In this document: positions 8,405-17,054 of the stretch, piece after piece
Layout of the letters: each line of letters opens with the position of its first letter
How positions within the stretch are numbered: position 1 is the first letter of the stretch
Assembly: GCA_913020115.1 (NCBI GenBank)
Contig: CAJWBQ010000023.1
Span: 1-64,000 of the forward strand
Length of the DNA: 64,000 nucleotides
Origin: an uncultured Cellvibrionales bacterium
GTDB lineage: Bacteria; Pseudomonadota; Gammaproteobacteria; Pseudomonadales; Cellvibrionaceae
Reading direction: 5' to 3'
Notes under the pieces: model-generated
What the model was told of the DNA's origin: nothing
Database searches by the model: none
Seen by the model: the letters and a program-made list of their open reading frames with translations, nothing else
Position numbers and translations under genes: made by a program

Positions 8405-9649
8405 TTAAAATTCATAGTCCACCGCTGGGGGGTCTCTAAGTTCTCCGGCGCTAAAAGACGTTGACAACACTTCGCCGTCGGCATCTTTCTCTTGAGTTCG
8501 TGTGCTATCAATGGTTACCACCTGCCTAGGACCACACTCAGCCTGTTTACTCGCAATTGTAGAGGCAGACTTTGAGGTAGTACTAATCGGAGTCTGCTGT
8601 CCAAAATTGCGAAATATGCTTGCCGGCGGGCCAATCGTCAGTCCCTTAATAAAGCCATGTTCAATAGTCGCCAGAGAAACATCTTCATCATCGGGGTCCT
8701 CAACAGACCCGTCGTCACTAGTTAACAGGCTTTGAACCTGCGTGTCGTCATCCTGCCAATTAGGCAGTTTTGCGCCACACGTACCCTCATATTTCACTAG
8801 GGCTCCAGTTTCAGAGTCTATCGTCCGTGTCTCGACCCAAACAATTTCATAATCATGTGACGCTTCCGTCTCATTCTTCGGGTCGTAACCGGTGACCGCT
8901 ACTGTTAGGTCATCATAAATTAGCCCGCGATAGGAGACCGCCGCATGCACAAAACCGTCAAAGATATCGTCAAGCTCCGCTATTTTAGCGTTAGGTTTCA
9001 GATTAACCGGAGTGAAGCTGCCGGTTGAAACACCACCGGGATCAACAAAAATGCCATCGTCACTTACATAGGCAAACCCTAAGAGCTTGTCACCGCGAAC
9101 AACCGCCGACGGTTCCACGTCGTTGCCATCACTATCAATCACGGCTACATGAATATCATATTCGTCATAATCTAAATCACTATCGCCATTTTCCCACTCA
9201 ATAGTACCCTCGTCGTCTGTGGTTCCAATGAGGTTGCCGTCGAAATCATAGATATTGCCATCACTGTCAGTTGTGCCAATGCGGCTGTTGCCAGTTACCA
9301 CGGTCGCTCTGCCAATGGTATCCGCCAGTAGGGGGCCCGCGCCCGGGGGGTCAAAGTCTGGGAAGTTAACACCCGGCACCTCAGGATAAACCGTAGTGGG
9401 CGGTGTTGCGCCAGTGGTGGGTGCTGCGGCCACGGGAAAATCACCGTATTCTTGTATCGCACTAATAGAGTGGGCATAACCCCGCTGATTCGCTTTCATC
9501 ACACCCGTCAACCACTCAACCACTGAAATTGGGCCGCGACCATCATCAAGGTCAACTCTAATCGCCACCAGCGCAGTAACTAAAGCAGTCACCACAACAA
9601 TGTATTCAATCATTGCCTGGCCTGCAAAGCGGTGACGTCTAGAACGCAT
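8405..9649 (-). CDS. Large prepilin-like TadE/Flp-type protein with Gly/Asp repeat
   Basis: This 414-residue protein is probably a minor pilin or pilus-associated exported protein of the Tad system. Residues 10-16 read GQAMIEY, a class III prepilin site with Glu at +5, and residues about 14-31 form the hydrophobic helix. A Pro/Thr-rich linker (about 72-105) is followed by DSDGNIYDFDGNLIGTTDDEG (about 128-148), the same Gly/Asp repeat core seen in the RcpC insert. The remaining 260 residues are acidic and contain DDGSVEDPDDEDV; I recognise no domain there. It is far longer than Flp pilins (about 60-80 residues) or TadE (about 150-200). It begins 3 nt after the next upstream gene ends and is thus coupled to it. 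Confidence 0.75.
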   Translation of the reverse strand: MRSRRHRFAGQAMIEYIVVVTALVTALVAIRVDLDDGRGPISVVEWLTGVMKANQRGYAHSISAIQEYGDFPVAAAPTTGATPPTTVYPEVPGVNFPDFDPPGAGPLLADTIGRATVVTGNSRIGTTDSDGNIYDFDGNLIGTTDDEGTIEWENGDSDLDYDEYDIHVAVIDSDGNDVEPSAVVRGDKLLGFAYVSDDGIFVDPGGVSTGSFTPVNLKPNAKIAELDDIFDGFVHAAVSYRGLIYDDLTVAVTGYDPKNETEASHDYEIVWVETRTIDSETGALVKYEGTCGAKLPNWQDDDTQVQSLLTSDDGSVEDPDDEDVSLATIEHGFIKGLTIGPPASIFRNFGQQTPISTTSKSASTIASKQAECGPRQVVTIDSTRTQEKDADGEVLSTSFSAGELRDPPAVDYEF

Positions 9650-9652
9650 AAA

Positions 9653-10330
9653 CTACTGCTCAACCCTATTGATAAGAATTTGCGTTTGCCGCTGGTCCTC
9701 AGTGGTCATGATCACCAAATTAAATTCGTCGCGGCCCTTGCGATACAAAGAAGCCGTGCCACTTCGCCCGCTCATGCTGCGCTCATAAACCCAGCGCTTT
9801 CGTTTCAGCTCCTGCTTGTAAAATGTCTCCACTTCCGAACGCGATAGGAATGATGTAGCCAACAGGGTCACGGCATTTTTTCCACCGTCGTTGTCACGCA
9901 TGTCATAAGCAATAGTCGCATCTTCGGGAAGCGGAACCGAGACACTTTGCGCGGCCATGTTTAATTCCGGGTTGTTAATAACCAAGCGCCCGGCACTGCC
10001 TTCACTGGCCATCATAATCTGCACCAACATGGAACAGTCGTCGGTGTGGTGGGCAATTTGCAGGGTATCGCCCAGTAGGTTTTCAACCAGCTCGCCCTTC
10101 CATTTCTGGTTATAGAACTCTCGTACCGACTCCACATCGTCGTCAATAGTGAATTCCCGAATGGACATATTAAGACCATTAAAATTCATTGCTGGCGCTA
10201 ATACCGAAATATGCATTTCATCCATCACTGGAAATTCTTCCACATCGCAATTTGCGAAGGTGGGCGCGGTTAACAGCGATGCGGCCACAAACCCCGCGAG
10301 TAACAACGCATAATGGTGAGTCGTTTTCAT
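9653..10330 (-). CDS. Secreted Tad-locus protein of unknown function
   Basis: From the ATG at 10330 this is a 225-residue protein with a clear signal peptide (MKTTHHYALLLAGFVAASLL...TFA, cleavage before NCDVEE). The mature part has two cysteines near the N-terminus (Cys after the cleavage site and DDCSM) and no transmembrane segment. I recognise no family. Its second half contains YDMRDNDGGKNAVTLLATSFLS and ends in TEDQRQTQILINRVEQ, and the sequence SEVETFYKQELKRKRWVYE looks like a small alpha/beta domain. ATGs at 10390 and 10375 are alternatives that add a 15-20-residue leader and overlap the upstream gene; AGAAGG lies 11 nt before 10390. It is held between two prepilin-like genes, so it probably works in pilus assembly or secretion. 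Confidence 0.7.
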   Translation of the reverse strand: MKTTHHYALLLAGFVAASLLTAPTFANCDVEEFPVMDEMHISVLAPAMNFNGLNMSIREFTIDDDVESVREFYNQKWKGELVENLLGDTLQIAHHTDDCSMLVQIMMASEGSAGRLVINNPELNMAAQSVSVPLPEDATIAYDMRDNDGGKNAVTLLATSFLSRSEVETFYKQELKRKRWVYERSMSGRSGTASLYRKGRDEFNLVIMTTEDQRQTQILINRVEQ

Positions 10331-10382
10331 TTTCAAACACAGCCCGGCACGGCCAGTGAATTCATCCAAGGTCATTTTATTT

Positions 10383-11417
10383 CTACTCATAGCTGCATCG
10401 GCCTTCTGAACACGTAACGTCCTCGGCAGGATCGTAAAGGGGCAACTGGCCGCCAAAAAACTCTTTCGCAGAATCGGGAAATTTTGGGTCAGCGACACCG
10501 CCCCACGGATTCACTTCGGTATAAAACTTCTCGATAAATTGAATCGCATCGACAACAAAGTCCATCACGTCATTAACAAGAAAGGGGTTGGTGCCAACAT
10601 AATTATCAACCGTTTCCTCAAAGTGCTCCATGCTCTGTGCATTCCAGCCGTTGGCAACAATGGCCCCTGAATAGGTGAAGTTAGGGTTGGCGATAAGAGG
10701 GAGCCCGTCATCATCAAACAACAGCCAAGATTCAAATGGGCCGTAAGCGGCGGGGTCATTGTTAAACTGCACTCTTACGGCGGGTGTGAAATAGCCCTTT
10801 TTATCAAACATTGGGTCGGTCATCCAATAGCGGTCTAGCCCTAAATCGAGGCCAACAAAATCGAGAGCTCCTACCACGGCGTTGGTGACACTACCCGTCA
10901 CCGTATTCAGCACTTCTAAGCCGTAATAAGCCAGAGCCACGTCCGTCATATCCCCTGGCTTAGTACCCATATCTAAAGGATTGCCGCCCTCACCGGTCGC
11001 GGCGCTAAACAAATTGCCCCCGCCCTGTAAGCGCCAGGCCTTGTTAACATCAGCGGCCGCCAGCGCGCCAAAATCACTACGGCTAATATTTACCCCCGTG
11101 TCTCGGAAAAAACGATTTTGTGCGGAACTGGCAATCGTCGCATCAGTACGAGTGGCCACAGCTGCATTTTCATCGAGTTCACTGGGTGTATTTTTGCCGC
11201 TACCGTTGCCCTCAAACCAAACCGTGCGCTCCCAGGTAACATAGCGCCCCGCCATCTGAGTTTGAAAATTAAGGTCTGCAAATTGCCCCAGCAGGGGCAC
11301 GATCACAAACAAGGGTGCCAACAACGCCGCCGACATAACGATAAATTCCACCATCGCCTGGCCACTGCACGCCGCTTGCAACGCTCGAGCTTTAGGGTAT
11401 GTATTCGCTGAGACCAT
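10383..11417 (-). CDS. TadE-like minor pseudopilin
   Basis: This 344-residue protein has a prepilin-type N-terminus: residues 19-25 read GQAMVEF, followed by a hydrophobic helix (IVMSAALLAPLFVIVPLLG). The long periplasmic part (residues about 45-344) is rich in Asn, Gly and aromatic residues, contains FFRDTGVNISRSDF, and ends in CSEGRCSYE. It is larger than canonical TadE. It overlaps the TadG-like gene upstream by 26 nt and the following gene closely, so the cassette 13581-8405 behaves as one transcription unit. I assign it to the TadE/G pseudopilin group from the N-terminus alone. Confidence 0.78.
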   Translation of the reverse strand: MVSANTYPKARALQAACSGQAMVEFIVMSAALLAPLFVIVPLLGQFADLNFQTQMAGRYVTWERTVWFEGNGSGKNTPSELDENAAVATRTDATIASSAQNRFFRDTGVNISRSDFGALAAADVNKAWRLQGGGNLFSAATGEGGNPLDMGTKPGDMTDVALAYYGLEVLNTVTGSVTNAVVGALDFVGLDLGLDRYWMTDPMFDKKGYFTPAVRVQFNNDPAAYGPFESWLLFDDDGLPLIANPNFTYSGAIVANGWNAQSMEHFEETVDNYVGTNPFLVNDVMDFVVDAIQFIEKFYTEVNPWGGVADPKFPDSAKEFFGGQLPLYDPAEDVTCSEGRCSYE

Positions 11418-13581
11418 CGCTCACCCCCGTTGCACCTTCATTCACCTTCTCATGAATATCGGTCTCAAACCCGCTTAGCGCACCACCTACATATGGTATG
11501 CTGGTTATACCCGAGGCCGCGTCGGTGATGCGCTGATTAATTGCCCCCGCGACAGTGTCCATAAATATTCCAATAACCGCTTTTGCGCCGTTCGCTGGAG
11601 TGAAGTTGTTTATCAAGTTCTCCAAACCAATGCGGCCCGAAGCCAGCATTATTGCCAGCTCAGAAGGCTCTCTTAAACGCGCATCCCAATTCGGCGCCAT
11701 CAAAGAAGCCGGTACCGTTTTGCCCTCATATAAGGTGGAGCCAGAATAGGCATTGCCGGGGCTAAAATAGGCTTCGGCAGAACTGATCGTCATGAGTGCA
11801 CCAGAACCGTCATAGTATTCGTTACCATCCTCTCTTTCGCAGCCGTTATTACCCGACCAATACATACGAAGGGTACTCGCCAGCTCTCCCGTCTCACCCT
11901 GCGAGGCATTTTTAACGCTGTAGTTAGTGATGGGGTTGCCATCACCCACGGGTTTGTTAATGTCTAAGCCGCTAAGGTCACCATCACTATTAACAATGCC
12001 AGGGTTATCACTCGTGCCAACATCACGCATGCACTTTGCCACGGCCGCGGTTAATTCATAGCTGGTGGGCGAACCATTGCCGAGAGAGTGAAAACGAATA
12101 CTGTCACCGGCTTTTTTACCCAGATCGTCTTTATTGCACCAAACACTTGGCAGCGTACACTTTGGCTCGGCCAAAAATTTCATCTGCGCGGAAATAGCGG
12201 GGTTTGTTAACAAGGGGCTGCGCATCGCTAGGTTTCGATAACCCTCCATAGCTTCACCGTAATGTCCACTGGGCCAGGCCTCGGCGGGCCCCAAGGCTGG
12301 CAAGCCGGCGGACATTCTTGCCGAGCGGAAAGGGTCTTGGTCTGTGCCCCACAACTGATAGGTGGCGGTAGACAAGGGAAGGGCGATGTTCAAAAATTTG
12401 AATATATCGTTGAGCTCAATGACTTTGTTAAAGAGCACTTCATCGATGGTTGTAAACAGTAAGGGCAGATAGAATCGCACATAAAACTGAAACGACAGCT
12501 CCGCGCCCAAGGTGCTAGCGTCTACCGACGTCCAACCGGGGGAACCTTCTGGGTTGTCATCACTGTCGGTATGGAAAACCATGGCCGTGCCACCATCAGA
12601 GTAATTCATCACCTCCAAAAACAGGCCAATGCGAAAAATTATCGGCGGAAACTCCCAGTTATACCCTGCCAAGGGCACTGTTGGCCCAATTTGGGTTTCA
12701 AAGTGCCGCTCTTTAGTCCATGGATTAAGGCTGTCATTCACCATCGCCGCAAAATGCGTGTAGTTCGCAATAGAATCAGCGCTGCCTTTGTTGCGCTGGA
12801 TCATGGTGCTCGGTTCATAGGAAGAGGTGTCTATCGGGCCACCACCAAAGAATGAGCCCAAGACTGCAGCACCCTTATCGCCAATTTTTGCGTTGAACTT
12901 GCCTATGGCATCGCCCATGGCGTCACCTTGGTAGGTCAAAGCGTAATTGAACATCATATAAAACCAGCCGATGGTTGGCACAAACGGCTTATCATATTCA
13001 TCTTCAAAATGGTGTTCGTCCACCACTTTAATCAGCGCTTCAACCTGTGCTTGTAGGGTAACGGCCACAAACATATCTTGGGCAATGCCCAACACAGTGT
13101 TCAAACCCGCGTTAAAATTTTGCAACTTTAAACCGGCCTGTACCACCGGGTCGAGCCCCGAGCCCAAGATCATGAGTGGCGCCGTGAACAAACGTATCAG
13201 GGTGTGCAACTGTATGCCTAGAGGCGGGATAACAGTCACGGAATAGGGAGGGTATTTGGACAGTGTATTCAACCAATTTGGCAGCTGTTTATACTGGCGC
13301 GACCAACTTAGCAGCGACACTAAATGGCCAATGGCCACTTCGTTGGCCACCATCGAACGATTGGTATAAGCGGTGAAATTCAGTTGCCTTGCCAGGTGTA
13401 CGGCTTGGCTATAGGCGGCCGCATCGGCCGCATTTTCTATTTGTACGCGGCTGCGCACCAGTTGTGACTGATCATATAAAGCAAGCAGAGCAAGGAATAT
13501 CACACCGATGAAAATCAAGCCAAAGACGATTGCTTGACCTTTTTGGCGGAACCGCCCCGTTGATGCCCTCAATAACTTCAC
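11392..13581 (-). CDS. TadG-like pilus assembly protein
   Basis: This 729-residue protein has the Tad/TadG-like N-terminus: a basic leader, GQAIVFGLIFIGVIFLALLALYD (residues about 15-37), then SRVQIENAADAAAYSQAVHLARQL, the hallmark of the PF13400-type Tad domain. It lacks the Glu at +5 that the other prepilins carry, as usual for TadG. The periplasmic region (about 80-729) has no von Willebrand A motif (DxSxS) that I can see and contains four cysteines between about 475 and 600. It is the first gene after flp on the minus strand, 196 nt away. It probably stabilises the pilus or anchors it to the cell envelope; this is inference from the family. Confidence 0.8.
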   Translation of the reverse strand: MKLLRASTGRFRQKGQAIVFGLIFIGVIFLALLALYDQSQLVRSRVQIENAADAAAYSQAVHLARQLNFTAYTNRSMVANEVAIGHLVSLLSWSRQYKQLPNWLNTLSKYPPYSVTVIPPLGIQLHTLIRLFTAPLMILGSGLDPVVQAGLKLQNFNAGLNTVLGIAQDMFVAVTLQAQVEALIKVVDEHHFEDEYDKPFVPTIGWFYMMFNYALTYQGDAMGDAIGKFNAKIGDKGAAVLGSFFGGGPIDTSSYEPSTMIQRNKGSADSIANYTHFAAMVNDSLNPWTKERHFETQIGPTVPLAGYNWEFPPIIFRIGLFLEVMNYSDGGTAMVFHTDSDDNPEGSPGWTSVDASTLGAELSFQFYVRFYLPLLFTTIDEVLFNKVIELNDIFKFLNIALPLSTATYQLWGTDQDPFRSARMSAGLPALGPAEAWPSGHYGEAMEGYRNLAMRSPLLTNPAISAQMKFLAEPKCTLPSVWCNKDDLGKKAGDSIRFHSLGNGSPTSYELTAAVAKCMRDVGTSDNPGIVNSDGDLSGLDINKPVGDGNPITNYSVKNASQGETGELASTLRMYWSGNNGCEREDGNEYYDGSGALMTISSAEAYFSPGNAYSGSTLYEGKTVPASLMAPNWDARLREPSELAIMLASGRIGLENLINNFTPANGAKAVIGIFMDTVAGAINQRITDAASGITSIPYVGGALSGFETDIHEKVNEGATGVSDGLSEYIP

Positions 13582-13777
13582 ATTTTTATTCTTATGTTAT
13601 TTTTTGGAGATACAGCCTAATAAATACTACTTCTTAATGTTACCCACCAAGCTGGCATTGCAAGCGCTAAATACAATTTACTCTAGCACTACTGTGATTT
13701 AAGCCATCCTGGCAGTTCAACCGCGACATGGCCAACTTCATAACCATATCGCTTTCTGCTTTACTGAGCCGCCGTTA

Positions 13778-14059
13778 TTAGGGGGTGACGGGTTCTTCGG
13801 CTGTGGCACCCTGTTGGGCGGCGCCAGAAGCAAAATTAGACAGACCTGCGCCGCCGGTATTCGCCGCCGCTCCAGGCGTAGCCGCATCTTGGGTACCCGC
13901 TGCACCGCTCAAGCCCTGAGCCATATTACCAATCTGCGCACGAGCCGTTGCACCAAAGAAGCTAAACGCCGCAATTCCCGCGATCGCAATCAAAGCCACG
14001 ATAATAATGTACTCTGTCATACCCTGACCAAACTGCTTTTTCTTATTGAATAATTTCAT
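13778..14059 (-). CDS. flp: Flp-type type IVb prepilin
   Basis: This 93-residue major pilin candidate begins MKLFNKKKQFGQGMTEY: the processing site is FG/QGMTEY with Glu at +5 and Tyr at +6, followed by the hydrophobic helix IIIVALIAIAGIAAFSFFG. The mature C-terminus (about 50-93) is made of Ala, Gly, Thr and Gln with several GAA/GGA steps and ends EEPVTP. It is longer than many Flp pilins because of this low-complexity tail. GAGGG lies 7 nt before the ATG at 14059; an ATG at 14065 is too close to this site. It is the only short Flp pilin gene in the window and stands alone at the head of the locus, as Flp genes usually do, giving high expression. Confidence 0.88.
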   Translation of the reverse strand: MKLFNKKKQFGQGMTEYIIIVALIAIAGIAAFSFFGATARAQIGNMAQGLSGAAGTQDAATPGAAANTGGAGLSNFASGAAQQGATAEEPVTP

Positions 14060-14270
14060 CGGCATACCCTCGCTTTTTAACTCTGTTATAAATTTCGTTT
14101 ATTGTAAGACCAGCGTTCAATACTACGCCCTATATTTAGGACAAGAAAGGCCTTTCACGCCTATAAACCCTGCAATCTTCTAAATTTATAGCCAATAGAT
14201 ATAATGGGTGCAACAACTAATTGAATTTAGTGCTGTCTCAGCGCAGTTTAACTCGCCAAACCCACCTCCA

Positions 14271-16922
14271 TTAGCCCGTATTGCGCAATCCAGCCGCAAT
14301 GCCCCCAATTGAAACCATCAATGCTTGCTCAAGCGAGTGTTTCAAAGCCGACGCATCGTCTTCCGGCAGCTGCCGCAGGCGACGCATCACCTCCACCTGG
14401 GTAATATTCAAGGGGTCAACGTAAGGGTTTCGAAGCTCTACCGAGCGCTTCAATATGGGTCTATGAGACAACAAAGGCTTGCCACTGATCGCTTGTAATA
14501 CGGCCCCAGCCTGCTCAACACCAAGCCGCAACTCTTCTCCCAAAGACAGGTGTGCAGGGTCATTGGACAGGCGCTGCTCATAATAACTTGCCACTCGAGC
14601 TTCGGTTTTGGCCATGACCATTTCCTGCATATCTAACAACATGCCAAAGAAATGCCAGTTAGACGCCATATCCTGTAACTGCCCTAACTTGCCGGAATCA
14701 ATCTGCGAGGCCATAGCCTGCCCCGTACCCAACCACGCGGGTAACATTAAGCGCATTTGCGTCCAAGCAAACACCCAGGGAATAGCGCGCAAACTCTCTA
14801 CTCCGCCACTGGCTTTGCGTTTCGCGGGCCGACTGCCCAGCGCCAAGCGTCTCAGCTCCTGCTCGGGAGTAACTGTGCGGAAGTAAGGCACAAAGCGCTC
14901 GTCGTTGTGGACGATACGGCGGTATTCTTGCACCGACTCTACCGCCAGTGTTTCCATCATGCTGCGCCAATCGTCTTTGGGTGCCGCGGCCGGCAACAGA
15001 GTGGCTTCCAATACACCGGCGGCATACAGCTCAATGTTTTCTTCCGCTACTTCTTGCAGGCCAAACTTAAACTGAATCACTTCGCCCTGTTCGGTCACTC
15101 GCACCGAGCCTTTAATTGTGCCGGGAGGCTGTGACAAAAGTGCCGCGTGGGCGGCCGCGCCACCTCGGCTGGCTGAGCCTCCACGGCCGTGGAACAAAGT
15201 GAGGTGCACGCCGTGTTTTTCACAGATGACGTTGAGAATTTCTTGGGCCCGGTACTGCCCCCAAGAAGCGGCAAAGAAGCCGGCGTCTTTGGCAGAGTCG
15301 GAATAACCAATCATCACTTCTTGATGATTGTTAATGTCTTGTCGATACCAGTCTACAGACAGCAGACGGTCGATGGTTTGCCCCGCGCCCTCGAGGTCAC
15401 TCAAGGTTTCGAACAGTGGCACTACACGCTGAGGGTTGCGACAGCCCGACTCTTTTTGCAAGAGGCGCACCGCCAAAACGTCTGAGGGATGGGTGGCCAT
15501 GGAAATAATGTAGGCGCCCAAAGCTGAGGCAGGCTGTGCCGCCAACACTTTAAAGGTGCGCAGCACTTCGGCCACTTCCGCTGAGGCGGGGAAGTCGCTG
15601 GCGATTAATGGTCGCGGGTTAGCCAGTTCGGCCAGCAGGAATTCCTGCTTTTCATCCTCGCTCCAATTGTGATAACAACCCAGTTTCAAATGCTCGGTAA
15701 TTTCGTTAATCACGTCGGCGTGGCGGGTAGATTCCTGACGGATGTCTAGGCGCAACAGGGTTAAGCCGAAACACGCAACTCGGCGAATGATATTACTGAG
15801 GCTCCCCTCCGCAATAGCTTCCATGCCACAATCCAGTAAAGATTGATAAATCAGCATGAGAGGTTCGAGCAAATCTTTGTCATCAAGGTAGATTTCACCC
15901 TCAAAACGCTCGCCCGCCAATTTGGCCTCAGCCCAATCGCGCGTATTACGCAAGCGCCCGCGCACGTCGCGCAAAATTTGGCGGTAGGGCTCGCGGTGCT
16001 CACCCACTACAGCGCGAAGGGCATCGTTACACACCCCCATGGATAAATCTTCGCGCAATTCGTGAATGTCTTTTGTTAAAAGGTGCGCCGCTTCCCAGCG
16101 AGCCAACAACAGCACTTCTTCAGTCACCGCGGAGGTTACATTAGGGTTTCCATCGCGGTCCCCGCCCATCCAAGACGCAAACCTGACTGGCGTAGCGGTT
16201 AAGGGCAAACGCTTACCCGTGGCTTCGAGCAGCTGTTTGTCTAGCTTTCTGAGATATTCAGGCAAGGCCTGCCATAAGGTGGATTCAATGGTGGCGAAAC
16301 CCCATTTAGCTTCATCGACTGGGGTGGGCTGGTGGCGACGAATTTCATCGGTTTGCCAACCGGCCATAATTCGACGACGCAGGCGATTGAGTTGAGCGCT
16401 GCGCTCAGTGGGGGTTAAATTTTGATTGTCTAAGTGATCGAGAATCATGGCAATATCATGATGCTTGCGCAGCAAGGTGCGCCGACTCACTTCGGTGGGG
16501 TGGGCGGTTAACACCAATTCAATGCCCATGTTGGCAACGGCGTCATAAATCGCTTCGCCCTCAACGCCGGCGGCCTGCAAGCGTGGCAACAATTCTTCTA
16601 AAGTGCCAAGACCCGCCACGGCGCCTTCACGCTGCTTGTCTCTGCGTCGGCGCACACGATGGTGCTGCTCGGCAATATTGGCGTAATTTAAAAATTGCGT
16701 GAAAGCTCGTGCCACGGGCACCAGCTGAGAATCTTCAAGGCTATTCATAACTTCTAACAAGGGTTGCCAGTCTTGGCTTTGATAAGCAGCCTTGGCCAGT
16801 GTGCGAATTTCTTCCACCTTCAAAAAGATGTCTTCACCCACTTGCTCGCGAACGGTGTCGCCGAGTATTCCGCCCAATAGGCGTACATCATCCCGAAGTG
16901 CTTGGTGAACATCAGTGGTCAT
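14271..16922 (-). CDS. ppc: Phosphoenolpyruvate carboxylase
   Basis: This 883-residue enzyme adds bicarbonate to PEP to give oxaloacetate and feeds the TCA cycle. The catalytic His motif VLTAHPTEVSRRTLLRKH is at about residues 137-154, the MGGDRDGNPNVT loop follows, then GYSDSAKDAGFFAASW and the glycine loop FHGRGGSASRGGAAAHAAL, and FKFGLQEVAEENIELYAAG. The C-terminus, with the conserved YVDPLNITQVEVMRRLR and GIAAGLRNTG, is complete. The length matches E. coli Ppc (883). It ends 211 nt from flp with no close partner, so it is probably a single-gene unit with its own promoter between 16923 and 17054. Confidence 0.98.
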   Translation of the reverse strand: MTTDVHQALRDDVRLLGGILGDTVREQVGEDIFLKVEEIRTLAKAAYQSQDWQPLLEVMNSLEDSQLVPVARAFTQFLNYANIAEQHHRVRRRRDKQREGAVAGLGTLEELLPRLQAAGVEGEAIYDAVANMGIELVLTAHPTEVSRRTLLRKHHDIAMILDHLDNQNLTPTERSAQLNRLRRRIMAGWQTDEIRRHQPTPVDEAKWGFATIESTLWQALPEYLRKLDKQLLEATGKRLPLTATPVRFASWMGGDRDGNPNVTSAVTEEVLLLARWEAAHLLTKDIHELREDLSMGVCNDALRAVVGEHREPYRQILRDVRGRLRNTRDWAEAKLAGERFEGEIYLDDKDLLEPLMLIYQSLLDCGMEAIAEGSLSNIIRRVACFGLTLLRLDIRQESTRHADVINEITEHLKLGCYHNWSEDEKQEFLLAELANPRPLIASDFPASAEVAEVLRTFKVLAAQPASALGAYIISMATHPSDVLAVRLLQKESGCRNPQRVVPLFETLSDLEGAGQTIDRLLSVDWYRQDINNHQEVMIGYSDSAKDAGFFAASWGQYRAQEILNVICEKHGVHLTLFHGRGGSASRGGAAAHAALLSQPPGTIKGSVRVTEQGEVIQFKFGLQEVAEENIELYAAGVLEATLLPAAAPKDDWRSMMETLAVESVQEYRRIVHNDERFVPYFRTVTPEQELRRLALGSRPAKRKASGGVESLRAIPWVFAWTQMRLMLPAWLGTGQAMASQIDSGKLGQLQDMASNWHFFGMLLDMQEMVMAKTEARVASYYEQRLSNDPAHLSLGEELRLGVEQAGAVLQAISGKPLLSHRPILKRSVELRNPYVDPLNITQVEVMRRLRQLPEDDASALKHSLEQALMVSIGGIAAGLRNTG

Positions 16923-16982
16923 AGCGTGATCCTTGAAATTAGAGCTGAGGGCAAAAATAGAACTGATTGGCAGTATACGACA

Positions 16983-17014
16983 TCGCAGCCTCAGTCTAAA
17001 TACCGAGGCTGCGA
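16983..17014. terminator. Hairpin between putP and ppc, possible terminator
   Basis: A perfect 10-bp stem (16983-16992 with 17005-17014) encloses a 12-nt loop in the 132-bp gap after the end of putP and ahead of ppc on the minus strand. No run of T follows it, so it may end putP transcription only weakly or form part of the ppc leader. Confidence 0.45.
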
Positions 17015-17054
17015 CTTATAGGAGATGATATTAAATGACGAAGGCGTTCTGACT

